Shown here piece after piece: positions 18,653 through 27,506 of a stretch of DNA of 64,000 nucleotides. Below the pieces are notes generated by a model. The model saw only the letters and a list, made by a program, of their open reading frames with translations, was not told where the DNA came from and searched no databases. Positions within the stretch are counted from its first letter, which is position 1; the number at the start of each line of letters is the position of its first letter. The DNA is taken from contig NZ_CP132203.1 in assembly GCF_030719035.1 (NCBI RefSeq), forward strand, positions 7,071,001 through 7,135,000. Reading direction: 5' to 3'. A program made the position numbers and the translations under genes. Origin of the DNA: Hahella sp. HNIBRBA332 (lineage in GTDB: Bacteria; Pseudomonadota; Gammaproteobacteria; Pseudomonadales; Oleiphilaceae).

Positions 18653-19189
18653 CTATGTCGCCTTTTCCAACAAAGACAACATCGCCTTAGTAGGCCAGAT
18701 GCAATCCTTCATTCCCTTGACGTTACAGGGGCGCTCAGTCAGCCAGGCGCTGGTGCTGTAAGGCAACAGATCCTCCACAGAACTTCTGTCAAACCAAAGC
18801 CGGTTTTCCAGATCCTGCGTCATCTGATTCATCGTGCCTTGCACGGAGCGGTTACAAACGCTGTCGCACACTAACGGCGCCAGAAAGCGTTGCGCGTTCT
18901 CTAAAGCCTGCTCGCTGGCGCCCACCTTGAGCAGGGTATTCATGAACACATCGGTAAAGTGCCAATCCAGTCTGGCGAAATCCGCTTTCTTCAAGCTTGG
19001 CGCAAACAGCGGAAAGCGGGTGGCGTCATGCACGAACAACACGCATTGACGACGTTGCAGAATAATCAGGTTGGCGTGCCAACCGCTTAATGGGCTTTCC
19101 GTAGCAGTGCATTCCTGATTGGGAAGTGTGCCGCTTTCATTTAGCGGTAGCTTGGCGAGCAGTTTTTTCGTGCAGTGAAGTCGGATCAT
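18653..19189 (-). CDS. DUF6933-type hypothetical protein
   Basis: A 178-residue soluble protein that begins MIRLHCTKKLLAKLP, followed by LSGWHANLIILQRRQCVLFVHDATRFPLF. I recognise this as the DUF6933-type pattern (short protein opening with a CTKKLL motif and a WHANL-plus-VHDxTRFPLF core). No catalytic residues are known to me. It overlaps hsdS by 4 bp (ATGA) and lies between hsdS and hsdR of the second type I system, so it is probably carried as a passenger or accessory gene of that locus. Function unknown. Confidence 0.6.
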   Translation of the reverse strand: MIRLHCTKKLLAKLPLNESGTLPNQECTATESPLSGWHANLIILQRRQCVLFVHDATRFPLFAPSLKKADFARLDWHFTDVFMNTLLKVGASEQALENAQRFLAPLVCDSVCNRSVQGTMNQMTQDLENRLWFDRSSVEDLLPYSTSAWLTERPCNVKGMKDCIWPTKAMLSLLEKAT

Positions 19190-20496
19190 AACGTCTCCAG
19201 GGTGTTCTCGGCAGCGGCTTCTGCGTAGGGGATTTGGAGTTGGCCGGAGAGGAGTTTTGGGAGTAGAGTGTCTCTTAGTTTGCCTAGGTTGCTACTTTCT
19301 CTAGCCATAATCGACATTTTCTTAAAGTAAGGCTCACATTGCTTATCAAATATCATAAGTATTTGATCTTCTCTAGGTGCAACTAGGTAATAGCTATCGA
19401 AACATGCATTTTGTACTCTTTGGCGGCCTGAAGAACCAATCATATTTAAAATGCAATGTTGCCGAAATGGTTCATGCCGTGCCAATGCAGCAATGAATGG
19501 CATTTTAAAGGGGATACTTTCTCTCAACACGATAAACTCAGTTGAACCAAAGCCAGCCTCTCCCTCATCTAAGAAATCAACAATGCCTGTTTTCCCATTT
19601 TCCAAGCAGGGAGTAATCCTTGCTAATAACACGTCGTTATTCTCAAATTTTGCGCCTCCTGAAAACGCTTTTTCGATAATATCCTCAATAATGTAACCCG
19701 AGGTAGGTAGCGCTTTCATATCGGCGTACTTAGCAGTTTTTCCTTTTTTAATAGTAACCCTTGGGTTGATAGATAGAGCCCTACTTATGGGGATAACTTC
19801 CCACCCCTCCGGCACCCACCCCAACTCCTCATTAAACACAAAACTGCTGGGAAAGAGTTTCTGAATCTCCGCCGGCAGCGGCTGGCGCTGGTCGCCAAGG
19901 GCTGCGCGACGTTGGGCTTTGGCTTGCAGTTCCTCGGGGATGGGATGGCCGGCGGCGAGGGCGTTGTCGATGACCGGATCAAAATCCACAAACCAGCTTT
20001 TAAACAACGCCTGGGCCATGGATTCCAGGGTGGTGTTGATTTGGCGGTTTAGTTCGATTTGTTGTTCAAAGGCTTCTAATACTTGTCCAATTCTCCGCTG
20101 TGTTTTTACATTTGTAGTGGCCCATACTCTAAAGGGATAAACAGCATTTCTATTCAAGGACTTCTGAGCACTTCCAGAATTGAATTGATCAAACTTTATA
20201 AGTGAGAGTAAGTAATATATATAGCGCGGGTCATTCCCCTTGAAATCAGTTATATACAATGCAGTATTTAGTGGCCAATAATCTACTTCGCAATAACTTA
20301 CGACCCCCATGGAATTGCCACTTCTACCGATTACTACTCCTGGCCCGATACACCTTGGGGTGTCATGATGTCCTGTAAGTCCTGAAGACCCCATGACAGG
20401 AATATTCCCTCTCCTTCTATCCTGGGATGGAAGGTCATGCCCCCTTTGTAGGGTAATTAGTTCACCCAAAGGGATATGTTTCCAGTCACTCACCAT
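19186..20496 (-). CDS. hsdS: Type I restriction-modification specificity subunit (second system)
   Basis: A 436-residue HsdS. It opens with WKHIPLGELITLQRGHDLPSQ, the standard start of target region 1. The central conserved spacer is RRIGQVLEAFEQQIELNRQINTTLESMAQALFKSWFVDFDP, a second target region follows from WVPEGWEVIPIS, and it ends KLRDTLLPKLLSGQLQIP. The recognition regions are AT-richer than the spacers. The start overlaps the end of the hsdM 3' fragment by 11 bp. The gene is intact but orphaned from a working methyltransferase because hsdM is split upstream. Confidence 0.93.
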   Translation of the reverse strand: MVSDWKHIPLGELITLQRGHDLPSQDRRRGNIPVMGSSGLTGHHDTPRCIGPGVVIGRSGNSMGVVSYCEVDYWPLNTALYITDFKGNDPRYIYYLLSLIKFDQFNSGSAQKSLNRNAVYPFRVWATTNVKTQRRIGQVLEAFEQQIELNRQINTTLESMAQALFKSWFVDFDPVIDNALAAGHPIPEELQAKAQRRAALGDQRQPLPAEIQKLFPSSFVFNEELGWVPEGWEVIPISRALSINPRVTIKKGKTAKYADMKALPTSGYIIEDIIEKAFSGGAKFENNDVLLARITPCLENGKTGIVDFLDEGEAGFGSTEFIVLRESIPFKMPFIAALARHEPFRQHCILNMIGSSGRQRVQNACFDSYYLVAPREDQILMIFDKQCEPYFKKMSIMARESSNLGKLRDTLLPKLLSGQLQIPYAEAAAENTLETL

Positions 20497-21440
20497 AACC
20501 CAATCCTCTCAGATTCTGCTTAATCACAGAATCCAGCTTTTCCGATTCCGCCATCTGCCGATATAGGGTTTGGGTTAACTTCCGCATTTTCTCTTCAAAT
20601 ACTTCGCCATCATCTTCCACTTCGGCGGCGCCCACATAGCGGCCCGGCGTCAACACATAGTCGTTGGCTTTGATCTCTTCTAACCTGGCGGATTTGCAGA
20701 AGCCGGGGACATCTTCATAAATGCCATCTTTGGCCTCCCCACGCCAGGCGTGATAAGTGCGGGCGATTTCGGCGATGTCCTCTTCAGTGAGGTCTTTATG
20801 GACCCGGCTGATCATGGAGCCCATATTGCGGGCGTCGATAAACAGGGTTTCGCCCTGGCGATTGCGGAAGGGTTCCCGTTCATCGTGGAAGTGCTGTTCT
20901 TTTTTGTTCTTGGTCAGGAACCAGAGACACACCGGAATCTGAGTGGTGTAGAACAGTTGGCCGGGCAAGGCGATCATGCAATCCACCAGATCGTTTTCGA
21001 TCATCTTTTTGCGGATTTCCCCTTCACCCTTGGTGTTGGTGCTCATGGAGCCGTTCGCCAGCACAAAACCGGCGACGCCGTTTTCGGATAATTTGCTGAC
21101 CATGTGCAGAATCCAGCCAAAGTTGGCGTTACCGGTGGGCGGCGCATCATAGCCGGACCAGCGCGGGTCGTTGGTCAGCTCATCAGGGCCGCGCCACTCT
21201 TTCAAGTTGAACGGAGGGTTCGCCATGATAAAGTCGGCTTTCAGATCTGGGTGCTGGTCTTTAAAGAACGTATCGGCGGGGACTTCCCCCAGGTTGGCGG
21301 AGATCCCGCGAATCGCCAAGTTCATTTTGGCCAGCTTATAGGTGGTGCCGGTCTGCTCCTGGCCGTAGATGGAAATGTCCTTTTTATTGCCCCGGTGGCT
21401 CTCCACAAACTTCACCGACTGCACAAACATGCCTCCGGAA
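20486..21440 (-). pseudogene. hsdM: hsdM of the second type I system, 3' fragment
   Basis: C-terminal two thirds of an HsdM methyltransferase. Read from the junction, the coding frame begins S-G-G-M-F-V-Q-S-V-K-F, the second half of SAM-binding motif I; an internal ATG at 21430 could start a truncated protein. The catalytic motif IV FIMANPPFNLKEW is present, as are GFVLANGSMSTN and the C-terminal YVGAAEVEDDGE region. Without the N-terminal helical domain and the DPCCG half of motif I it cannot bind SAM normally. The N-terminal fragment lies at 37696-38321, with the mobile element between. Confidence 0.9.
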
Positions 21441-21572
21441 CCGCACCACCCGTAACATTCACTACTAGTGACATAGGCTGAAGCCCTTTATTTCTCTGCA
21501 TTTGAGGTGTCTCTTAATGTGTCCATAGGTTACTTCTGAAACTGGTGACATAACTAGTTTTTTGTCACCAGT
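21441..21572. repeat. Low-coordinate end of the hsdM element (att half-site region)
   Basis: Inward from CCGCA comes CCACC then CGTAACAT (21451-21458), matching in inverted orientation CGTTACAT at 37684-37691 near the other end. Further in are TAGTGACATA (about 21466-21475) and a perfect inverted pair ACTGGTGACA/TGTCACCAGT at 21541-21550 and 21563-21572. The TGGTGACA word recurs near the other end. These are probable recombinase or accessory-protein binding sites; that role is inference. Confidence 0.55.
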
Positions 21573-21633
21573 ATGATTGAGAATCTATTTAGTAATTTAA
21601 TTGCCGATCAAATACAGCTCTGGACGGCTTATG

Positions 21634-24600
21634 CTAATCCACATGTCCCATCATCCCATCGACATCCGTAGATTTAATATATCGTGCAGGATTATCTCTC
21701 CCTTGCGAAATTTCGTCGAAATGCTTTTCACTACATTTAATCTTTGCTCCTTCAAGGTGACGCAGATCATCCCACCATGTGCTGCCTTTGGTCTCGACAA
21801 CGAAGTAGAGTTTTTCTTCGCCATTATCTTCAACAACTACTGCCCAGTCGGGGTTGTAGGTGCCTAGTGGCGTGGGTACTTTGAACCATGCTGGTAACTT
21901 GGCGTAAACCTTAACCTTCTCATTCTTTTCCAAGTCCTCGGCAAATGTTTTCTCCACACCACCTGAGTCATAAACAACGTGGGTGTAAACAGATTTTTGT
22001 GTTTCCAAGGTGTTCTTCAGGTAGCCTTTCAGTTCTTCTTGCTTGAAAAGCTCTTGAGCATAGAAGTGATCTTCACCGATTTTTGTATATCGAATGCCGT
22101 CTACCAAAGCCAAGCGCTTGGTGCGGTTTATCGCTTCAGAGCAATAGTCCATAAATTGTTGCGGGTTGCGGGTAAAGTCTTGAAGTCTTCGGCTATCGCG
22201 CAGTATCTGCACGATACTTTTGCGTGTTAGCTGGGTTTTATCCTGTAGGTCAGTGATGATGTCTGGCAACTCGATATCATTTTCATGAATCGTAGTGAAG
22301 CCAGATGCCGACGTTTCACCTGCTGTGACACCGCCTTTACCAATAGCAATATCAGCCTTTCGGAATTGTGCACGAGTTTTGGTAATTGGAGGGCATGCAC
22401 GAATGGCTTCCGCACAATCGTTGATAAGTTTGAGGTTATCAAAATCTACGCGGTAGGTGGTTTTGTATTTAATGCGATCCCAAAGCGCCTTGAATTCATC
22501 AGATTCCAGCACGGCTTCCCGAGTGCGAATAATCTTACGATCATCGGCATTTTTAATATCGAGCTTGCCAGCCAGTTTACGCAATACGCCTTGAATATCA
22601 GACGCGACTATTCCAGCCTGTGCCTCACCATGCGCTCCAACCAGCTCTTGCTTAATTTCTTCTGGCAGTTCAAAAGTGCCATCTTTCAATGCTGCTCTGA
22701 GAGTATCCTGAACCTTACCTTTGGCATCAACGAAGTTCTCGTCTTTTAAGAACTGCCAGACCTTTTTAGATTGATCAAAGCCAAGCGCTTGCGGCTCTCC
22801 TGTATCGGATACCACTTTAATATCGGCAAATTGGTGCTCTTCAACAATGCCGAACCTTATGCCTGTATCTTGCTCGATTTCTTTTTGCAGATTTTCAGCA
22901 AACTTCTCATAGTTCTCTGTAGCGATTACGGTTAGCGTGTTTATCTCATTGCCCCGCAAGCGCATACCATTTTGGTCTACACACAAGCGCAATCCACGAC
23001 CAAGTGTCTGGCGTCTTTCTCGCTCGCTGCCCATATCACGCAAGGTGCATATCTGAAATACATTAGGATTGTCCCAACCTTCTTTCAGCGCTGAATGAGA
23101 GAATATGAACTTCAGCTTGGTGTCAAAACTAAGCAGTTTCTCTTTATCTTTCATAATCAAGCTATAGGCACGTTCTGCATTGTCTCGACCTGCTTGGTTA
23201 TTTTCTGCTGTTTCGACCGACTTGCCTTTTTTGTCGATAGAGAAGTATCCGTTGTGAACCTCAGAGGCTTCAGTATCCAGATCAATCTCTTTAAACAGAC
23301 TTTGATAGTCTGCCGACTTCGCTAGCTTGCGATACTCTTCCTCGAACATCTTCGCATACTTACCAAGGACAACATTGCCGTCTCCATCATATTGACGGTA
23401 ATGCTCAACACTATCGATAAAGAAAAGGCTCAATACTTTGATAGGCTGCTTATTAGCGGCAAAGGTTAGCTCTTTATCAAAATGCTCTTTGATCGTGCGG
23501 CGGATCATAAGACGCTTTATTTCATCGGGGTCTACGCCACCAATGGCTTCACCCACTTTGAGGGTTTGATCAAAGCCATCACCTTTGATCTCAATAGACT
23601 CGTTGCCCTTGCCGCAAGTAATCGTGCCGATTTGCATGTTCTCGTATATTGCACGATTGGTGATTTGCTCAAGGTCATCGCCATCCTCAACAGTTAAGAA
23701 TTCACGTTTGATATTTTTGCCACGCTGCACGTCTATTTCAACCTTAGCGGTGATTGAGCCTTTCTTATTGCTGGTCGATTCCAAGCGGATATAAGGCTTG
23801 TTATTACCGCTATCAATTTGCAATGACGCGACCTCGATTTGTTTTACCAAGCCACGCTCATAGGCATCCACCGCATCAAGGCGAAAGGCCATATGGTGTT
23901 TATCGACATGGGTGGCAGAGTAACGCAGGGTACAAAGCGGGTTCATTGCCGTAAGGGCTTCCTTCCCTTTACCCGTTAATCCACCATCGACGCTCTGAGG
24001 CTCATCAACGATAATAATTGGATTGGTAGCGCGAACCAGATCAATGGGCTTCTCGCCACCTGTATTCTCGTTCTCTTTATAGAGGTTGTTTACATCCTTT
24101 TTGTTAATGGCACCAACCGTCGTGACCATAATTTGGATGTTAGAACTTGTAGCAAAGTTACGCACCTGCCCAAGCTTCTTAGAGTCATAGAGGAAATATT
24201 CATAGCCTTTGGCTTTGGGATACAAGCCTTCAAAGTGCTCTTGGGTGATTTGCAATGTTTTATAGGTGCCTTCTTTAATAGCAACGGATGGCACAACAAT
24301 CACGAATTTGGTGAAACCGTAATTTTTATTCAGCTCGAATATTGTGCGCAAATACACATAGGTTTTACCCGTTCCCGTTTCCATCTCAACGGTAAAATCA
24401 CCACTAGCGAGCTTTTCTGAGGGGCGCAAGCCATTCGTTAACTGAGTCTTGCGCAGATTTTCTTCGATCTCTTCGTCTACCAATAAGAGCCTGTTACCAA
24501 TACCAAGCTGGCTCTCTTCCATGCCCAATGAAAAGTTAGGGCTAGAGTCTGGCTGAAAGGTCACTGTGAACTCAGAACGCGATATTTCCTGCCCTTTAAA

Positions 24601-24666
24601 CAAGTTCACGACTGAATCAATCGCAGCCTTCTGGTAATCGAGATCATCTTCAAAATGCAGCTTCAT
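21634..24666 (-). CDS. Type III restriction enzyme Res-like subunit
   Basis: A 1010-residue superfamily 2 helicase-nuclease, the restriction subunit of a type III-like system. Walker A is METGTGKTYVYLRTI (near residue 97), followed by IIIVDEPQSVDGG (DExx box, near 220) and the helicase C-terminal part with LKEGWDNPNVFQICTLRDMGSERERRQTLGRGLRL. The endonuclease domain is at the C-terminus: YNPDWAVVVE...YFVVETKGS (PD-ExK, about 937-957). All motifs are intact. It starts 11 bp after mod ends and is the last gene of the minus-strand operon, ending about 60 bp from the repeats of the element end. Confidence 0.9.
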   Translation of the reverse strand: MKLHFEDDLDYQKAAIDSVVNLFKGQEISRSEFTVTFQPDSSPNFSLGMEESQLGIGNRLLLVDEEIEENLRKTQLTNGLRPSEKLASGDFTVEMETGTGKTYVYLRTIFELNKNYGFTKFVIVVPSVAIKEGTYKTLQITQEHFEGLYPKAKGYEYFLYDSKKLGQVRNFATSSNIQIMVTTVGAINKKDVNNLYKENENTGGEKPIDLVRATNPIIIVDEPQSVDGGLTGKGKEALTAMNPLCTLRYSATHVDKHHMAFRLDAVDAYERGLVKQIEVASLQIDSGNNKPYIRLESTSNKKGSITAKVEIDVQRGKNIKREFLTVEDGDDLEQITNRAIYENMQIGTITCGKGNESIEIKGDGFDQTLKVGEAIGGVDPDEIKRLMIRRTIKEHFDKELTFAANKQPIKVLSLFFIDSVEHYRQYDGDGNVVLGKYAKMFEEEYRKLAKSADYQSLFKEIDLDTEASEVHNGYFSIDKKGKSVETAENNQAGRDNAERAYSLIMKDKEKLLSFDTKLKFIFSHSALKEGWDNPNVFQICTLRDMGSERERRQTLGRGLRLCVDQNGMRLRGNEINTLTVIATENYEKFAENLQKEIEQDTGIRFGIVEEHQFADIKVVSDTGEPQALGFDQSKKVWQFLKDENFVDAKGKVQDTLRAALKDGTFELPEEIKQELVGAHGEAQAGIVASDIQGVLRKLAGKLDIKNADDRKIIRTREAVLESDEFKALWDRIKYKTTYRVDFDNLKLINDCAEAIRACPPITKTRAQFRKADIAIGKGGVTAGETSASGFTTIHENDIELPDIITDLQDKTQLTRKSIVQILRDSRRLQDFTRNPQQFMDYCSEAINRTKRLALVDGIRYTKIGEDHFYAQELFKQEELKGYLKNTLETQKSVYTHVVYDSGGVEKTFAEDLEKNEKVKVYAKLPAWFKVPTPLGTYNPDWAVVVEDNGEEKLYFVVETKGSTWWDDLRHLEGAKIKCSEKHFDEISQGRDNPARYIKSTDVDGMMGHVD

Positions 24667-24677
24667 AAGTGCTCTCC

Positions 24678-26663
24678 CTATAAGCTGCGAACATGGGTAA
24701 TGCCATTTTGCTCTAAAATGGCGGCCATGTTGGTTTTTGAAACATCGTCTCGGAAGGCACTATCACGGAAAAATACATGTGTGTCAGAGCTTGGCGCAAG
24801 CTCGCCATACCAAGCGATAATGGCTTGTGCAATGTTTTCGACTTGATCCTTTGTAATCGATTCATCCAAGCAGGCGAAGAGAACGCCATAGCCGATGCTA
24901 TAGATATTTTTACCAGAAACTTCACGGCTTTCGATAGGTACGGCGAGATCAACGCCACGCTTAAGCAGCAATTCATAAAGAACATCCTGTTCGGTGCGAC
25001 CTTCAATAAGATGCTCCTCATGAGAAAGAAGGCTTTCTTCTAGGTCTGTTTTATCTGGATTCCATAAACGAAGATTCGAATTTGATAGTTTGAAGACTTT
25101 GAAACCGCTATCTAAATTCGGGGCAGTTAAAGTTTGCTGATTGACCGCCCCTCGTATACGAGCGAGTCCAACATCGAATATAGTTTTGAAGCCAGCTTTG
25201 TAAGCAGCAGTTTCAACCTTTTTTCCAGTCTCATCAGACTTAATAGTGCTTTCTGGTAACTGAACACCAATAAATCTACGATTGCCTCCATCCTCATTAT
25301 TGAGATCAATTGCGGCATGGGCAGTTGTTCCCGAACCAGAGAAGAAGTCTAGGATAGTAAAATCGTTACCTGAAATCATTTTTGCAAGATATTTTACTAA
25401 TGCTAGAGGCTTAGGATAATCATCAAAAACCGCTCCCGTTTTCTCAATTTCACCTGCCGCTCTTTGTGGTCCGCCAAGACCATTCAGAGAAGAAATCACA
25501 TGACTTGGCTCACCTCTTTTCTTGACAGCCTCTATAGCTCCAGAAGCTATAATCTCGAACTCCGTTAATTGGCCTTTTGAATCCTTAATTGGCTCACAGT
25601 TATTTTTTATAAAATTGAGCAAAAGATCCTTAGAGCTCCAACCACTATAAACCTCAACCTCATTTTCGAGCTTACCATCTTTTACCTCAACACTATCTAT
25701 ATAGTGAGGCCAAGCGCTTTCTCTTTTACCTAAAACACCCGCCTCGAACGAGCAAGGGAAACCACGAGGAAGAATCACCTTACTTGGCGGATTCTTCGGC
25801 CCGTTTTTTACAATTGTATTCCTTATCTCTGGACGAAATATCTTGCTATCTTCCGGCGTATTCGGATCAACAACTAGCGGATGTGGAAACTTTTCTTCAT
25901 TTTTTGCATACGCCAAAATATATTCATGGCAATACTTAAATTTCGCTTGATTATCAAAATTCCCATCCGTTCTCCATGAGAACTGACAAAGCAAATTTTC
26001 TTCACCAAAAACATCATCGCAAAGCGCTCTCAGATTACCTATTTCCTTTTCATTTATGGATATAAAAATTGCGCCATCATCCTTTAACAATGACCGAGCA
26101 AGCTTTAATCGAGGGTACATCATAGAAAGCCAATTGGAATGCTTCCTTCCAGATCTATCTCTACCGCTTTTGCTAACCGTCCACTCATCAGAAGCCGTCT
26201 TTTGACCTGTATAAAAAAGATATGAATCTAAGCCTTCGGTAAAGTTATCTGGATAAATAAATTCTTTACCTGTGTTATAGGGCGGATCGATATAGATCAT
26301 CTTGATTTTGTTGGCATAGCTCTTCTGCAAGAGCTTAAGAACCTCAAGATTATCGCCTTCGATGAAGAGATTTTGGGTATTTTCCCAATCCACACTCTCA
26401 TCTGGACATGGAAGCAATGTGCCTGTCGAAGGCGTTAGCGCAATCTGGCGTGCTTTCTTTTTCCCGTGCCAGTTGAGGCCGTACTTCTCTTCGCCTTCAT
26501 CCAGAACGGATGCATCACCCAGCAACTGGCGAAGAGTATCAAAGTTCACGCCGCCTTCTGAAAACGCATCGGGAAACAGCTCTTTCAGTTTTGAAATATT
26601 CTCAGATACGATATCGGCGCTTTGGCCGTCGTCTAACTCAACTTTTTTCATTTCGCTTCCCAT
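24678..26663 (-). CDS. Type III-like DNA adenine methyltransferase (Mod)
   Basis: A 661-residue N6-adenine methyltransferase of the beta class, with motif IV before motif I. IYIDPPYNTGKEFIYPDNF is near residues 122-140 and DFFSGSGTTAHAAIDLN near 437-453. Upstream, NLFIEGDNLEVLKLLQKSYANKIKM is the usual type III Mod lead-in. The target-recognition region between the motifs is AT-rich (25400-26000), as is common for specificity regions. Together with the downstream Res it makes a type III-like pair. It is preceded by DUF4391 (21-bp gap) and the helicase in the same operon. Confidence 0.92.
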   Translation of the reverse strand: MGSEMKKVELDDGQSADIVSENISKLKELFPDAFSEGGVNFDTLRQLLGDASVLDEGEEKYGLNWHGKKKARQIALTPSTGTLLPCPDESVDWENTQNLFIEGDNLEVLKLLQKSYANKIKMIYIDPPYNTGKEFIYPDNFTEGLDSYLFYTGQKTASDEWTVSKSGRDRSGRKHSNWLSMMYPRLKLARSLLKDDGAIFISINEKEIGNLRALCDDVFGEENLLCQFSWRTDGNFDNQAKFKYCHEYILAYAKNEEKFPHPLVVDPNTPEDSKIFRPEIRNTIVKNGPKNPPSKVILPRGFPCSFEAGVLGKRESAWPHYIDSVEVKDGKLENEVEVYSGWSSKDLLLNFIKNNCEPIKDSKGQLTEFEIIASGAIEAVKKRGEPSHVISSLNGLGGPQRAAGEIEKTGAVFDDYPKPLALVKYLAKMISGNDFTILDFFSGSGTTAHAAIDLNNEDGGNRRFIGVQLPESTIKSDETGKKVETAAYKAGFKTIFDVGLARIRGAVNQQTLTAPNLDSGFKVFKLSNSNLRLWNPDKTDLEESLLSHEEHLIEGRTEQDVLYELLLKRGVDLAVPIESREVSGKNIYSIGYGVLFACLDESITKDQVENIAQAIIAWYGELAPSSDTHVFFRDSAFRDDVSKTNMAAILEQNGITHVRSL

Positions 26664-26684
26664 TATGAACCTTCAATATTTTTT

Positions 26685-27506
26685 CTAAAGACTGCCTTTG
26701 ATCTTGGCAATCTCATCATTAATCTTTTTAATTTGAGTATTCAGCTCAACCTGCTTACCCATCTGTTTTATTTTTTTCAGCTTGTTCGATATTTCCGAGC
26801 GTTGTGCTTCTAGCCTTTCCAACTCTCGCAACCTATCTAACCGCAAGGTGCTGGACGCTTTTTCATTTAGGTGGCCAGTCTTCTCAAGAGAAAAATCACC
26901 ACTATACTCAGCACACTTAATGGCTACTAACCTCTCTATCAAAGCCTGATAAAACGCGAAGAAATTAGTGAACGGTAGATTGTTTATTTTGAGGCTTTCA
27001 AAGAAACTCATCTCCGCCGTGCGTACTGAGTCCAAATTGATCCAATACGAATATATGCTGTCTTCTATAACCCATTTTTCTTTGTCGGCCTGATTAATGC
27101 GCTTATCGGCCAGCACTAGCGATAGGCTTTGTGCTCCGTCTTTTTCACAGGTAAAAAGAATTACGAGCGGGTATGGAATCGCGCGATTGATAAAATGCGC
27201 TATCCGTCTGTATATGTTTTTGTTACTTACAGCGTTTGATAGCTCGACATGTAAAATGGCTATTTCGGGGTATTCACGCTCACTATCTTTGTACGGCGCT
27301 ATATTGATCGTGTTTGGCTTTAGGGTGTAGAGCCAGCGTATTTTTTCAACATCGTCTTTCAGAGCCTTTTTGTCTTTGGCGTCAAGGTCGGCGTGCTCCT
27401 GAAACATCTTTTTGAACAGGGGTTTATTGAGCACACAGCTATTGGGCACGTTCAAGCCTTCCAGGAAGATTTCGAATTGTGGCATGCCTAATCCCAGTTC
27501 AGGCAT
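26685..27506 (-). CDS. DUF4391 family protein
   Basis: A 273-residue protein of the DUF4391 type, recognised from LPFTNFFAFYQALIERLVAIKC and the surrounding pattern (FLEGLNVPNSCVLNKPLFKKMF at the start). The C-terminal 45 residues form a charged coiled coil (LRELERLEAQRSEISNKLKK and onward). It has no visible nuclease or ATPase motif. Its start overlaps the helicase stop by 8 bp, so coupled translation is likely. DUF4391 genes often sit between a SNF2-type helicase and a type III-like mod/res pair; a structural or adaptor role is a guess. Confidence 0.78.
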   Translation of the reverse strand: MPELGLGMPQFEIFLEGLNVPNSCVLNKPLFKKMFQEHADLDAKDKKALKDDVEKIRWLYTLKPNTINIAPYKDSEREYPEIAILHVELSNAVSNKNIYRRIAHFINRAIPYPLVILFTCEKDGAQSLSLVLADKRINQADKEKWVIEDSIYSYWINLDSVRTAEMSFFESLKINNLPFTNFFAFYQALIERLVAIKCAEYSGDFSLEKTGHLNEKASSTLRLDRLRELERLEAQRSEISNKLKKIKQMGKQVELNTQIKKINDEIAKIKGSL

